From: Acidobacteriota bacterium
GTDB taxonomy: Bacteria; Acidobacteriota; Terriglobia; Terriglobales; Acidobacteriaceae
NCBI GenBank assembly: GCA_021792135.1
Contig: JAJYVF010000018.1
Span: 1-64,000 of the forward strand
Direction: 5' to 3'
DNA length: 64,000 bases
Below are positions 44,692 through 53,870 of the stretch, piece after piece. A program made the translations under genes and the position numbers. The first letter of the stretch is position 1, and every line of letters starts with the position of its first letter. Under the pieces are notes generated by a model that searched no databases, was not told the origin of the DNA, and saw nothing but the letters and a program-made list of their open reading frames with translations.

Positions 44692-45789
44692 ATGAGAGAA
44701 AACATCTGGCAGGTCGAAGTCGATCGGATAGGCGACGGCGAATGGTCGCACCTGATCGAACTCTTCGAGGACGCCAATATCTATCAGACGGCAGCGTACG
44801 GCGGGGTGCGATGGGGCGCTCGCAGCCTCAGCCGGATCGTTCTCAGACACGGTGGGGAGATCGTAGCTGCTGCCCAGTTACGCATTGTCCAACCGACCCC
44901 TCTCAGATTCGGTATAGCTTATCTGCGCTGGGGACCCCTGTGGGAGCGGCGCGGCTGTCCGGCAGACGCTGAGGTTTCTGGGCGCATGGCCCGAGCCATT
45001 CAGGAAGAGTACGTGACGAGGAGAAAGCTTTTCCTGCGCATCGTGCCCAACGCCTTCGCCGGAACTTCCCGAGCCGCAGTGTTTCAGTCAGCGTTCTCTG
45101 GACTTGAACAGCAGCATTCCGACTCAGGGACTAACTACCGGACCTTCGTGCTCGATCTGAGCCCGCCACTCGAGGAGATTCGGAAGCGCCTCGACCCGAA
45201 GTGGCGCAACAAGCTGAGCGGAGCCGAGAGAAATAGCCTCACGGTCGTTGCCGGCGATGGGGTCGAGGAATACCGTGACTTCTGTCAGATTTATTCCGAG
45301 ATGCGCAGGCGGAAGACGTTTGAGACTACGGTGGATGCCGCCGAGTTTGAGCGCATCCAGCAGACTCTTCCTCCCTCTCAGCGGATGCGGGTTCTGCTTT
45401 GCCGAGAGAAGGGAACTCTGGTGGCCGGTCTGGTAGCTTCCGCTCTGGGCAACTCAGCGATCTACCTGCTCGGCGCAACCAGCGATGCCGGGCTCAATGC
45501 CAAGGGAGCTTACCTTCTGCAGTGGACCCTGATTGGCTGGCTGCGCGAGCGCGGCGTCGCCTGGTATGACCTGGGCGGCATCGATCCGGAAGTCAATCCG
45601 GGTGTGTACCAGTTCAAGAAGGGGCTTTCGGGCCTGGACACCACACAGATCAGCCCTCTGACGGCTTCCGGAAGCGCGGTTTCGTCCTGGATGGTTGGCG
45701 CAGGCTCCTGCGTACAGCGCATGCTTCGCCGTTCTTCCCAACCTGCAACCAGCAGCACCCTGGTCAAACAGCCAGCCGCAAGAGGCTGA
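44692..45789 (+). CDS. FemAB-like GNAT-fold acyltransferase
   Basis: A 365-residue protein with the two-lobed GNAT fold of FemAB enzymes, which transfer aminoacyl groups from tRNA to peptidoglycan. Visible elements are WSHLIELFEDANIYQTAAY, IAYLRWGPLWERRG, WRNKLSGAERNSLTVVAG, VAGLVASALGNSAIYLLGAT, and the closing GAYLLQWTLIGWLRERGVAW and DLGGIDPEVNPGVYQFKKGL. In polysaccharide loci similar proteins are thought to acylate sugars. Lying between FkbH and other acyltransferases, it is a candidate for moving the ACP-bound or aminoacyl group to the polymer. Confidence 0.82.
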   Translation: MRENIWQVEVDRIGDGEWSHLIELFEDANIYQTAAYGGVRWGARSLSRIVLRHGGEIVAAAQLRIVQPTPLRFGIAYLRWGPLWERRGCPADAEVSGRMARAIQEEYVTRRKLFLRIVPNAFAGTSRAAVFQSAFSGLEQQHSDSGTNYRTFVLDLSPPLEEIRKRLDPKWRNKLSGAERNSLTVVAGDGVEEYRDFCQIYSEMRRRKTFETTVDAAEFERIQQTLPPSQRMRVLLCREKGTLVAGLVASALGNSAIYLLGATSDAGLNAKGAYLLQWTLIGWLRERGVAWYDLGGIDPEVNPGVYQFKKGLSGLDTTQISPLTASGSAVSSWMVGAGSCVQRMLRRSSQPATSSTLVKQPAARG

Positions 45790-45793
45790 TCGT

Positions 45794-46759
45794 ATGCCGA
45801 CTGCTACCAATCCCATAGATATTTCCGTGGTCATCGTCGCCTGGAATGCGAAGAAATACGTCGAGCTCTGTCTCCAGAGCCTCATCGACGCTCCGCCGCG
45901 GCGCAGCATGGAGGTCTTCGTCGTCGACAACGCCTCCGGAGACGGCACTTCGGAGATGATCGAGACCCGCTTTCCGTGGGTCAGGCTGATCAAAAGCCCC
46001 GAGAACCTGGGATTTTCACGAGGCAATAATGTCGCCATCCGCCAAACTACAGGCCGCTATGTCGCGCTCGTCAATCCCGACGTCATCGTCTTCCCCGGCT
46101 GCCTCGATGCTCTCGCGGACTTTCTTGAGGAGAACCCAAAGGTGGGGAATGTAGGTCCGAGGGTCTTCAATCCGGATATGACCCAGCAGAGCACCTGCCG
46201 CAGGTTTCCCACACTCTGGAACAACTTCTGCTCCGCCTCCCGGCTGGAAGGCATCTTCAAAGGATCCGGCTTCTTCGCCGGCGAGCACATGTTCTATTTC
46301 CCGCATGACCGCACGCTGTCGGTCGATGTCATCGTGGGCTGCTTCTCGATGATTCGCCGCGAAGCGCTCGATCAGGTGGGGCTTCTCGACGAGGGTTTGT
46401 TTATGTACGGCGACGATGTCGACTGGTGCAGACGTGCCCGCAATGCAGGATGGGATGTGGTCTTCTACCCCGGCGCCCGGGCCATCCACGACCGCGGCAA
46501 AACCACCGCTCCTTTCCCGGTCCACTTCGCGGTCGCACAGCAGCGCTCGGTACTGCATTACTGGAAGAAGCATCATTCGCCTCTGGAAGTGCTGGGAATC
46601 CGGAGCATCATGGTCTTCCATCACTTGCTGCGATACATGATTGCTCTGGTGTCGTCGGCCACTCGCCGCGGGAACGGTGCGCATCCGCAAGTCCGGAGGC
46701 AGGTCAGCAGTGCCTGCCTGCGGGAAATTCTGGTCGGCGGCAGCACGAATAAAGGCTGA
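45794..46759 (+). CDS. Glycosyltransferase family 2 (rhamnosyltransferase-like)
   Basis: A 321-residue GT-A enzyme. Motifs are ISVVIVAWNAKKYVELCLQS, VFVVDNASGDGT, NLGFSRGNNVAIRQTTGRYV and ALVNPDVIV (DxD-type), then VDVIVGCFSMIRREALDQVG and YGDDVDWCRRARNAGWDVVF. This subgroup includes many rhamnosyltransferases, which fits the RfbC/RfbD genes. ATG 45794 lies five bases after the FemAB-like stop; the longer frame from 45695 overlaps it and is rejected. Confidence 0.9.
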   Translation: MPTATNPIDISVVIVAWNAKKYVELCLQSLIDAPPRRSMEVFVVDNASGDGTSEMIETRFPWVRLIKSPENLGFSRGNNVAIRQTTGRYVALVNPDVIVFPGCLDALADFLEENPKVGNVGPRVFNPDMTQQSTCRRFPTLWNNFCSASRLEGIFKGSGFFAGEHMFYFPHDRTLSVDVIVGCFSMIRREALDQVGLLDEGLFMYGDDVDWCRRARNAGWDVVFYPGARAIHDRGKTTAPFPVHFAVAQQRSVLHYWKKHHSPLEVLGIRSIMVFHHLLRYMIALVSSATRRGNGAHPQVRRQVSSACLREILVGGSTNKG

Positions 46760-46767
46760 AGGTCAGA

Positions 46768-47481
46768 ATGAGCATTTCCGCTATGTTCGCGCGTCTCGTG
46801 GAGTACCAGAGACGCCACGGATTCCGGGCGACCCTGCGCCGTGCCGGTGTGGCTGCCAGACGAGCGGTTCTGGCTCGCGATATGGTCGTCTTCTACTGCG
46901 ATCTCGACCCCGGCAAGCTCCGCCCCGTCAGGATCCCCGCTGGTTTCTCCATCGAGCGCGTTGTATCTCTGGCGGATTTCAGCAGCGCCGATTTTGAACA
47001 GGTGACCTCATTCTGGAACCCGAAGCTCGCCAGCGCCCATATGCGCGAGCGATTCGCCCGGGGAGCGGTGCTCTGGCTGGTCAAATCCGGGGAATCTGTG
47101 GCCGGCTATGGGTGGACGCTGCGGGGAGGTTCCATCGAACCGTATTACTTCCCGCTGGGCACGGATGATGTTCAGCTCTTTGATTTCTACGTCGCGCCGA
47201 AGTTCCGCGGTCGGGCAATCCACTGGTTGCTCACCGGCCATATTCTGCAGGTGCTGGCTGCTGAGGGTGATGGCAGAGCATTTGCCGATACGGGGGAATG
47301 GAATGACGCCCAACTGGCATCGTTCCGGATGACGAAGTTACGGCTTCTGGGACGAGTCAGAGCTTTCCGGGTATTCGGCCGGGTTCTGACCCACTGGAAA
47401 CTGAATGAGCCTGTCCGCGAACCCCGGCCCGCTGTGGCTCCGACCGGCAAGGTGACAGGACTGCTGAGGTCGAATGAATAG
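46768..47481 (+). CDS. GNAT-family N-acetyltransferase
   Basis: A 237-residue protein with a GNAT fold in its middle (VAGYGWTLRGGSIEPYYFPL, VQLFDFYVAPKFRGRAIHWL with the acyl-CoA-binding RxxGxG/A-like loop, ADTGEWNDAQLASFRMTKLR). The N-terminal 30 residues are basic and helical. It overlaps the VOC gene by eight bases and starts eight bases after the GT2 gene, so all are in one operon. It probably acylates a sugar amine or acts on a carrier-bound intermediate. Confidence 0.82.
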   Translation: MSISAMFARLVEYQRRHGFRATLRRAGVAARRAVLARDMVVFYCDLDPGKLRPVRIPAGFSIERVVSLADFSSADFEQVTSFWNPKLASAHMRERFARGAVLWLVKSGESVAGYGWTLRGGSIEPYYFPLGTDDVQLFDFYVAPKFRGRAIHWLLTGHILQVLAAEGDGRAFADTGEWNDAQLASFRMTKLRLLGRVRAFRVFGRVLTHWKLNEPVREPRPAVAPTGKVTGLLRSNE

Positions 47482-47944
47482 CGCCGCGTCCCCCGAAATG
47501 ACTCCTCCGGGAGAAGTGAGGCTCCACCACGTCGGATTTGTCCTGAACTCGATTCAGAACGGCGCCGATTCGTTCGCGCGTTCCCTCGGAGCGACTTGGG
47601 ACGGCAACATCATCTTCGATCCTGTCCAGAAGGTGCGGGTCACCTTTTTTCAGGGCGCCCACCCGCAAGACTCTCTGATTGAACTGGTGGAGCCGGGCGG
47701 TCCGGATTCGCCGGTTTCGCGCTTCCTGGCTGCCGGCGGTGGCCTGCATCACCTCTGCTATGAAGTCGAAGACCTGGAAGGACACCTCCGTTTTTGCAAA
47801 TCTGCCGGTACCTTGGTAATCCGCCAACCTGTTCCTGCCGTAGCATTTGGAGGACGCCGCATCGCCTGGGCGATCACCCGGCAGAAGCTGCTGGTGGAGT
47901 TCCTGGAGCGCGAATCGGCCCCGGCCGGGAGCATGCCCAGTTGA
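47474..47944 (+). CDS. VOC-family (glyoxalase/methylmalonyl-CoA epimerase-like) protein
   Basis: A 156-residue two-module vicinal-oxygen-chelate protein. Metal-ligand candidates are LHHVGFVL (His), SLIELVEP (Glu), LHHLCYEV (His) and LLVEFLE (Glu), the usual H/E/H/E set of the epimerase group. It ends the ACP/FkbH block and may epimerise a carrier- or CoA-linked acyl group. The start lies inside the GNAT gene end. The link to acyl decoration is inference. Confidence 0.83.
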   Translation: MNSAASPEMTPPGEVRLHHVGFVLNSIQNGADSFARSLGATWDGNIIFDPVQKVRVTFFQGAHPQDSLIELVEPGGPDSPVSRFLAAGGGLHHLCYEVEDLEGHLRFCKSAGTLVIRQPVPAVAFGGRRIAWAITRQKLLVEFLERESAPAGSMPS

Positions 47945-48407
47945 CAGAGACTCAGGGCTCGATTACGGTAAACCGAGTTGGGACTAGACGGTATCCGGCT
48001 TCCCCTGTTGTTGGGACGTTCGGGTCCGAGGCAGGATTCCGCAGCCCAATCTGAACAATCAGGAGCCCTCAGGCGGCATGGCCCTGCCGTCAGGCCTAAT
48101 TTTGGTACTGACGTAATCTGTTGGTAACCAAACTTCCTCGATTCTCATATTCCTGCCGGTATCATGAGACGAAACCAACGAGAGACTGCAAAAGTCCTGG
48201 GCCAAAGACCTCAAATAGAAGGTCCGTGATACCGATGACAAACAGGCATTGATACTCCCGTCATTGCTGTCTGTGTGTGGTTGTCCGGACCGGGAGCGAA
48301 GTTTGATCGAATTTAATCCGGGTATATCAGTCGACCGCCACGACTCTGGGTCGCCCCTAAGCACCTTTGCCGCCACCTCCAACCTTCCCCGCCGGATTCA
48401 GCAACGA
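47945..48407. other. Intergenic region, probable internal promoter
   Basis: These 463 bases break the otherwise tight operon. No gene is convincing. The stretch from about 48090 to 48180 is AT-rich (cctaattttggtactgacgtaatctg) and is a good place for a promoter serving the secreted protein and later genes. No terminator hairpin with a U run was seen. Confidence 0.4.
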
Positions 48408-50024
48408 ATGCGGCTTTCCATCTCTTTGCTTCTTTTGGTGCTTCCGTGCTGTGCCTTGGCACAGGGGGGGAGCTGCCCGTCCAACTGGAATTCCATCGAT
48501 CCAAACGGGAACGTGGTCGGCGTCGCATCCTACGCTGGGATCAAGAGCTGCTACTACGCCTCGAAATCCATCGGCTCGGACAGCAAATACGACGGAACCT
48601 CGGAGACGGTGAACGGAACCCACGGTCCCTTCGCTCATATTCCCGGGATGCAGGGCTGCTCTGGCAACTGCGCCAATGTCACTCCGGCCGCAGGTGAGGG
48701 CTTCATCATGCGAGGAGGCGATGCCTGGTCGGGCAGCGATCTGGGCGTGAACTGGAACTGGAGCGGCAGTGGTACCGGGAGCCAGATCTACGTTGGCGTT
48801 GACCAGAACTGGTATAACTCCAGCGCTTGCGGGTCCTCCTGGTGCCGGCCAATCTGGAACTTCTCCAGCACGAACGCGAACGCCTTCCTCGCCGATGGCG
48901 GGTCCAAGTATTGGTGGTTCGACAACGTCGAAATCACAGCGCTGTGCAATCAGGAGAACGGCGTGTACGTGCAGGGCGCAACCAACATCCGAGCCTCGCA
49001 GCTATATTTCCATGGCTGGACCCACTGCACGAATTCCGATAACGTGGGGTTTTTCTCGCAGGGAGGCCCCGGCTCGATGGCCGATCACAACGTGATTGAC
49101 GGATCGGATTCCAGCAAGAACACCTTCAACGCGTTCTACTCCTATTGGTCCTCTATCCAGTACAACGTGATCAAATATGTCGTCTCGGGACTGATTGGGT
49201 CCAGTGATGTCGTTCACGACAACGTACTTTCCAATACGGTCACTTCGGCAGATGGCGACCATTGCAACGGGTTCTTTACTTTCTCGCCTCTCAGCGGTAA
49301 TAGCCAGCTCATCTACAACAATGTTGTGGACATGGGAACGGGCTGCCCCGGCGGCGTACAGATGTGGTTCAACGGCAACAGCGGGACCGACTCCAGCTGG
49401 ATTGGTTACGGATTTGGAAACATCATCTATAACACCACCGGCGGAAACCTGGTCAACTTCGGAAATCACGGGACCGGGAATTACGGAAAATACTACTTCT
49501 TCAATAACACTGTGGACTGCACCAACGGTGGGTGCGACGGAACTCCCTCCAATGGTCCGTATTGGACGATGTACGACCAAAACAACCAGGTAATTAACGG
49601 ATCATATATCCCTCTTGAGGCTCCCTCGGGTGGGACGTCTCTGGTCTGTAATGATGGGTCTGGGAGCGGTTGTACGGATCTCAGTCAGAGCGAATCTTCG
49701 AACTACAGCTCGGCTGGCCCAGCTCCTTATCAACCAGCGAGTTCCTGCACGGCTTCGAGTTGCCCGACGGATGGAGCCGGCACGAATCTGAGCAGCGCGG
49801 TTTGCTCCGGCCTTTCCTCCATCAATGCCGACGCTTATAACGCGTGCCAGAGAGCGACCACTGCTGGGGTCGCTTACAACACCACCACGCACTCAATAAC
49901 TGGCCCGGCCGTCAAGCCGGTGGCTCGGCCGTCGGGTAAATGGGATATCGGCGCCTACCAAGTTGGAAGTTCCAACGGCCCCGCACCGGTTACCAACCTG
50001 ACGGGAAGCGTGGTTGCCCAGTAG
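48408..50024 (+). CDS. Secreted Asn/Gly/Ser/Cys-rich protein, probably beta-helical
   Basis: A 538-residue exported protein. The signal peptide is MRLSISLLLLVLPCCALAQ. The mature part is rich in Asn, Gly, Ser, Trp, Tyr and Cys. It shows right-handed beta-helix-type repeats (FDNVEITALCNQENGVYVQG, MADHNVIDGSDSSKNTF, IQYNVIKYVVSG, LIYNNVVDMGTG, YYFFNNTVDCTNGG). Such folds are common in polysaccharide lyases, epimerases and tail-spike-like proteins, so a polymer-trimming or polymer-binding role is plausible. No catalytic motif is identified. The DIGAYQ motif near the end is typical of choice-of-anchor/beta-helix proteins. Upstream frame to 48249 is not used. Confidence 0.7.
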   Translation: MRLSISLLLLVLPCCALAQGGSCPSNWNSIDPNGNVVGVASYAGIKSCYYASKSIGSDSKYDGTSETVNGTHGPFAHIPGMQGCSGNCANVTPAAGEGFIMRGGDAWSGSDLGVNWNWSGSGTGSQIYVGVDQNWYNSSACGSSWCRPIWNFSSTNANAFLADGGSKYWWFDNVEITALCNQENGVYVQGATNIRASQLYFHGWTHCTNSDNVGFFSQGGPGSMADHNVIDGSDSSKNTFNAFYSYWSSIQYNVIKYVVSGLIGSSDVVHDNVLSNTVTSADGDHCNGFFTFSPLSGNSQLIYNNVVDMGTGCPGGVQMWFNGNSGTDSSWIGYGFGNIIYNTTGGNLVNFGNHGTGNYGKYYFFNNTVDCTNGGCDGTPSNGPYWTMYDQNNQVINGSYIPLEAPSGGTSLVCNDGSGSGCTDLSQSESSNYSSAGPAPYQPASSCTASSCPTDGAGTNLSSAVCSGLSSINADAYNACQRATTAGVAYNTTTHSITGPAVKPVARPSGKWDIGAYQVGSSNGPAPVTNLTGSVVAQ

Positions 50025-50044
50025 TTAGCTGGTGAACACCAACG

Positions 50045-50078
50045 GCTGCGGAGTTCCGGTTTTGCGCGACTCCGCAGC
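50045..50078 (+). terminator. Strong hairpin after the secreted protein gene
   Basis: GCTGCGGAGT (50045-50054) pairs perfectly with ACTCCGCAGC (50069-50078) around a 14-base loop, 20 bases after the stop codon. The downstream sequence gccatcctcgttctcc lacks a U run, so it may act as a weak terminator or protect the mRNA end. Confidence 0.5.
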
Positions 50079-50200
50079 GCCATCCTCGTTCTCCCCTGTA
50101 GATTCCTTCCATTCAGCTTTCGCCAACAGCGAGTCGAGTGCTCCTGCTGTTTAGCGAACCGTCGCGCAGGCAAATTGCGCGGCTTCCGCGCATCTGAGTC

Positions 50201-51583
50201 ATGCAGCCCAAACACCTCTTTTTTGGCGGCGGAGCAGCCGAAACGTTTCTAAACCCTCTGGTTGCGGTTTGGATGTTGATTGCTATCGCGCTGATCCTGA
50301 CCCTTCCCCGCAACAAGGTGATCCTCCCGTTTTTCCTGGCCTTCTTCACCATACCTTGGGCCCAGGTCATTCTGATCGGGCCGCTGCATTTCCCGGTGCT
50401 GCGAATTCTGATCCTCGCCGGCATGGTGCGGCGGACGATCACTGGCAGCAGGGACCCGGGAGGAAGATATCCAGGAGGATTCAACGGACTGGATCGGGTC
50501 ACGATCCTGTGGACGATATCGGCCTTCGTCGTTGTCTCTCTGCAGTGGATGGAACTGCAGTCCACCATTAAGTTTGTCGGCGACCTGATGGATTCGCTTT
50601 TCGGCTACCTGGTGGTGCGCTATCTGATTCCCGACCGCGACACCGTACGCAGGACAGTCATGAGCCTCGGCTTGGTTTCCCTCATTGTGGGCGCCTGCAT
50701 GATGAGCGAGCAGTTCACTCACCACAATGTATTCGCAGCATTTGGCGCCAACGAGCCCGCGATTCGTGACGGCCATCTGCGCGCCGAAGGTTCACTGGGC
50801 ACGCTCTTTGGGGGAACGTTCGCGGGAGTCCTGATTCCCATGTTCCTCTGGTTGTGGAAAGAGAAGGACGGCAGGAGAGCAGCGGCGATCGGACTGATCG
50901 GGGCGACGGCCATGGTAGCCGCCTCCCACGCCAGCACCTCCTGGCTGGCTTATGCATCCGGGCTTCTCGGGCTGGCGTTCTGGCCCCTGCGCAAAAAAAT
51001 GCGGCTGATCCGCTGGGGCATCGTTGTCACTCTGACCGGGTTACACCTGGTGATGCACGGCCCGGTGTGGTCGCTGATCGAAAAAGTGGACGTCACGGGC
51101 GGATCATCCAGCTACCACCGCTACATGCTGGTGGACAACTGCATCCGCCACTTCAGCGACTGGTGGTTTCTGGGCTACAAGTTTTACGGCAGCTGGGGAT
51201 TCGATATGTGGGATCTCTGCAATCAGTTCGTGGCCGTGGCCCTGACCGGCGGACTCATCACTCTGGTGCTCTTCATCATGATCTACAGCCGGAGCCTCGG
51301 ACTGATTGGCAGGACCAGAAAGCGGGTAGAGGGAAACCGGTCGGAAGAATGGCTGCTGTGGTGCCTGGGTTCCACCCTGTTTGCGAACATCGTTGCGTCC
51401 TTCGGGATCAATTACATGATTCAACTACAGATGCTGCTCTTCCCGCTGCTCGCTTGTGTGTCTGTTGTTGCTGCGACTGCCAAAGTGCCGGTCGTGGCCA
51501 AGGCAAAGCCAGCCGGCGAGGTTCTGGCGCCTCCGCTGCCGATACCGGCCCGGGCGTTCGCTGCAGTCAGGGGAATGCAATGA
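50201..51583 (+). CDS. O-antigen ligase/polymerase-like (Wzy-type) membrane protein
   Basis: A 460-residue protein with about eleven membrane helices (VAVWMLIAIALILTL, VILPFFLAFFTIPWAQVILI, VVALTGGLITLVLFIMIY-like near the end). A large external loop (about 290-350) contains SSYHRYMLVDNCIRHFSDWW, resembling the R-containing loop of Wzy/WaaL proteins. It would join repeat units on the outer face of the inner membrane. No other polymerase is present in the locus, which supports the assignment. Its stop overlaps the next start (ATGA). Confidence 0.75.
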   Translation: MQPKHLFFGGGAAETFLNPLVAVWMLIAIALILTLPRNKVILPFFLAFFTIPWAQVILIGPLHFPVLRILILAGMVRRTITGSRDPGGRYPGGFNGLDRVTILWTISAFVVVSLQWMELQSTIKFVGDLMDSLFGYLVVRYLIPDRDTVRRTVMSLGLVSLIVGACMMSEQFTHHNVFAAFGANEPAIRDGHLRAEGSLGTLFGGTFAGVLIPMFLWLWKEKDGRRAAAIGLIGATAMVAASHASTSWLAYASGLLGLAFWPLRKKMRLIRWGIVVTLTGLHLVMHGPVWSLIEKVDVTGGSSSYHRYMLVDNCIRHFSDWWFLGYKFYGSWGFDMWDLCNQFVAVALTGGLITLVLFIMIYSRSLGLIGRTRKRVEGNRSEEWLLWCLGSTLFANIVASFGINYMIQLQMLLFPLLACVSVVAATAKVPVVAKAKPAGEVLAPPLPIPARAFAAVRGMQ

Positions 51584-52815
51584 AAACCGAGGCGGTTCGG
51601 GTCCTGTATAGCTTTCCGCTGCGTCTGGGTGCGGATCGCATTTGCTATACGGCCTGGCAGCAGGTAAATGGACTGGCCGCTGCCGGAGCGGACCTGGTCG
51701 TTTGTGCGGCCTCGATCGGCAGGCCCGTTGAGCCAGCTGCGCGAGTCGCTCCCACGCTCGCCCGCGGTCGATATCGGCTGCCCTATCGGCTGTTCGGAAC
51801 CACGCGCGCTGTGGCTCTTCATGACTGGATCACGGCTCGGCGGCTCGAAAAGCTGGCAGGGACGATCGATATCGTCCATACCTGGCCCACAGGTGCACTG
51901 CGGACTCTGAAGACTGCAGCAAAGCTGGCTATTCCGACCGTGCTGGAGAGGCCGAATGCCAACACCCGCGTCGCCATGCTCCTCGTCAAGAATGAGTGCC
52001 AGCGGCTTGGAGTCGCTTTGCCCCCCGGTCATGAGCATGCCTACGACGAGCGCAAACTGCGAAGGGAAGAGGAGGAATATGAGCTTGCCGATCGCCTCCT
52101 CTGTCCGTCAGATTTCGTTGTTCGAACCTTTCTGGAGCGCGGCTATCCGGCAGGCAAGCTGGTTCGTCATCAATATGGGTTTGACGAGAAGCGCTATTTT
52201 CCCGGTGCGCAAATGGGCGAGGGCGGCGGGCTCCGTGTTCTTTTCGCGGGCGTCTGCGCCGTGCGCAAAGGGCTTCATTATGCGCTTGAGGCGTGGATCG
52301 CCTCCCCCGCATCGGAGCAGGGCACGTTTTCCATCGCGGGAGAATTTCTACCGGCTTACAGGGAACGCCTGAAATCGATGCTGGTTCACCCCAGTGTGAG
52401 GGTACTCGGTCATCGGAGTGATCTGCCGGACCTGATGCGCAACAGTGACATTTTGGTCCTGCCCAGCATTGAAGAAGGAAGCGCGTTGGTCACTTCTGAG
52501 GCGCGCGGCAGCGGATGCGTCCTTCTTGTCTCCGAGGCCGCAGGCGCAATTTGCCGACACATGGAAGATGCTCTGGTGCACAGAGTCGGAGATGTGCCGA
52601 CCCTGACCCGGCATTTTGCGATGCTCCACCAGGACCGGGCTCTTCTCGAGCGGCTGCGGACCGCGTCTCTCGCCGGTATTTCCAGTCTTACCTGGACGGC
52701 AGCCGGAGTCAGGCTTCTCGACGTCTACCGGGAAACGATTGAAGCGCACAAGGCAGCGCAGTCGGGAGTCGACGCTAAGTCCTGCAATCCTGTTTACGCG
52801 CACTCGCAGGTTTAG
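51580..52815 (+). CDS. Glycosyltransferase family 4-type
   Basis: A 411-residue GT-B enzyme starting at ATG 51580, which overlaps the Wzy-like stop. The N-terminal half includes IDIVHTWPTGALRTLKTAAK and VLERPNANTRVAML. The C-terminal half has RVLFAGVCAVRKGLHYALEA, VRVLGHRSDLPDLMRNSDIL and the donor-site stretch LPSIEEGSALVTSEARGSGC, with the EX7E glutamates. The longer frame back to 50854 shadows the polymerase gene. Sugar unknown. Confidence 0.88.
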   Translation: MKTEAVRVLYSFPLRLGADRICYTAWQQVNGLAAAGADLVVCAASIGRPVEPAARVAPTLARGRYRLPYRLFGTTRAVALHDWITARRLEKLAGTIDIVHTWPTGALRTLKTAAKLAIPTVLERPNANTRVAMLLVKNECQRLGVALPPGHEHAYDERKLRREEEEYELADRLLCPSDFVVRTFLERGYPAGKLVRHQYGFDEKRYFPGAQMGEGGGLRVLFAGVCAVRKGLHYALEAWIASPASEQGTFSIAGEFLPAYRERLKSMLVHPSVRVLGHRSDLPDLMRNSDILVLPSIEEGSALVTSEARGSGCVLLVSEAAGAICRHMEDALVHRVGDVPTLTRHFAMLHQDRALLERLRTASLAGISSLTWTAAGVRLLDVYRETIEAHKAAQSGVDAKSCNPVYAHSQV

Positions 52816-52824
52816 AAAGCCAGT

Positions 52825-53850
52825 ATGACAACTCCGCAAGCCGGCCCTGAAGACTACAGGATCTCGGTGGTCATCCCAACCTACAACCGGGCCGAGAAAG
52901 TTCGCCGGGCCGTCGAGAGTGTTCTCGCGCAGACGATCCGCGATCTGGAAGTCGTCGTCGTCGATGACGGATCGAGCGACGATACGGCACTCGTTCTTGA
53001 ACAGACCTTTGGCAAGCGCATCCGCTATTTTACCCAGCCGAACCAGGGCGCCAGTGTTGCGCGCAACCGCGGAATCGAGGAAGCCACAGGCGACTGGATC
53101 GCCTTTCTCGATTCCGATGATGTCTGGGAGGCGGAGAAGATCGAGTGCCAGCTGGATGCGCTGCGTCGCGTAGGGACCGAATGCGGAGCCTGTTATACCG
53201 ATGTCCGGTTCTTCAACCACTCCGAAACGCGCACGATGTTCGAGCTGGCGGAATCCAGCTATCGGCATGTGGGGCAGATCGGTGTCAACGGGGAAGCTCT
53301 GCGGCTGCTCGTGAGGCCGGGCGGCGCAGGCATGGTGATTTGTCTGTCGTCGCTGCTGGCGCGCAAAGAGGTGATCCGGGAGGCGGGGGGCTTCGATCGC
53401 GACCTGCTGTACAGCCAGGACAGCGAATTCATGTTCCGCCTGGCGATGGCGACTCCATTCTGTTTTGTCAACCGGCCGCTGACCGGGTTTGACCGTTCGC
53501 CCGCCGAAGATCGGCACGTCGGCGTCAGTTCTGTATGGAACACACGGGAGTTTTTCCTGCAGGATAGTCAGCTCAGGCTGGAACGCCTGCTGCGTCTCAC
53601 CGAAAATCAGCCGGCCGCGGTTCGTGACGTGGTGCGTGGGCAGCTCGGCGCGATTCACAGCGGGTGGGTAAACTGTCATCTCAGCCGCGGGCAATATGGC
53701 AAGGCTCGCGCCTCCGCCTGGCTGGCTCTGCGGATGACCCCCTCTGTCAACTATGCCGCCAAGTGGCTGCTGACCTGGATGAGTCCGGGACTGGCCGTGC
53801 GAACCATCCGGCAGCGAGAGAGTAAGAAAGCGTCAGCTTTTACAGTTTAG
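52825..53850 (+). CDS. Glycosyltransferase family 2
   Basis: A 341-residue GT-A enzyme. Motifs are ISVVIPTYNRAEKVRRAVES, VVVVDDGSSDDT, NQGASVARNRGIEEATGDWI and AFLDSDDVWEAEK (DxD), followed by the acceptor-side segment GGFDRDLLYSQDSEFMFRLA. It lies nine bases after the previous gene. It probably adds a side-chain or backbone sugar; the donor is not predictable. Confidence 0.9.
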   Translation: MTTPQAGPEDYRISVVIPTYNRAEKVRRAVESVLAQTIRDLEVVVVDDGSSDDTALVLEQTFGKRIRYFTQPNQGASVARNRGIEEATGDWIAFLDSDDVWEAEKIECQLDALRRVGTECGACYTDVRFFNHSETRTMFELAESSYRHVGQIGVNGEALRLLVRPGGAGMVICLSSLLARKEVIREAGGFDRDLLYSQDSEFMFRLAMATPFCFVNRPLTGFDRSPAEDRHVGVSSVWNTREFFLQDSQLRLERLLRLTENQPAAVRDVVRGQLGAIHSGWVNCHLSRGQYGKARASAWLALRMTPSVNYAAKWLLTWMSPGLAVRTIRQRESKKASAFTV

Positions 53851-53870
53851 AATGCGAGGCGAGAACCGGG

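Noticed and set aside
50854-51579. Long N-terminal extension of the GT4 frame starting at 51580
   Set aside because: It overlaps the Wzy-like gene in another frame and reads as low-complexity Arg/Gly/Ser sequence; the ATGA overlap at 51580 gives a natural start.
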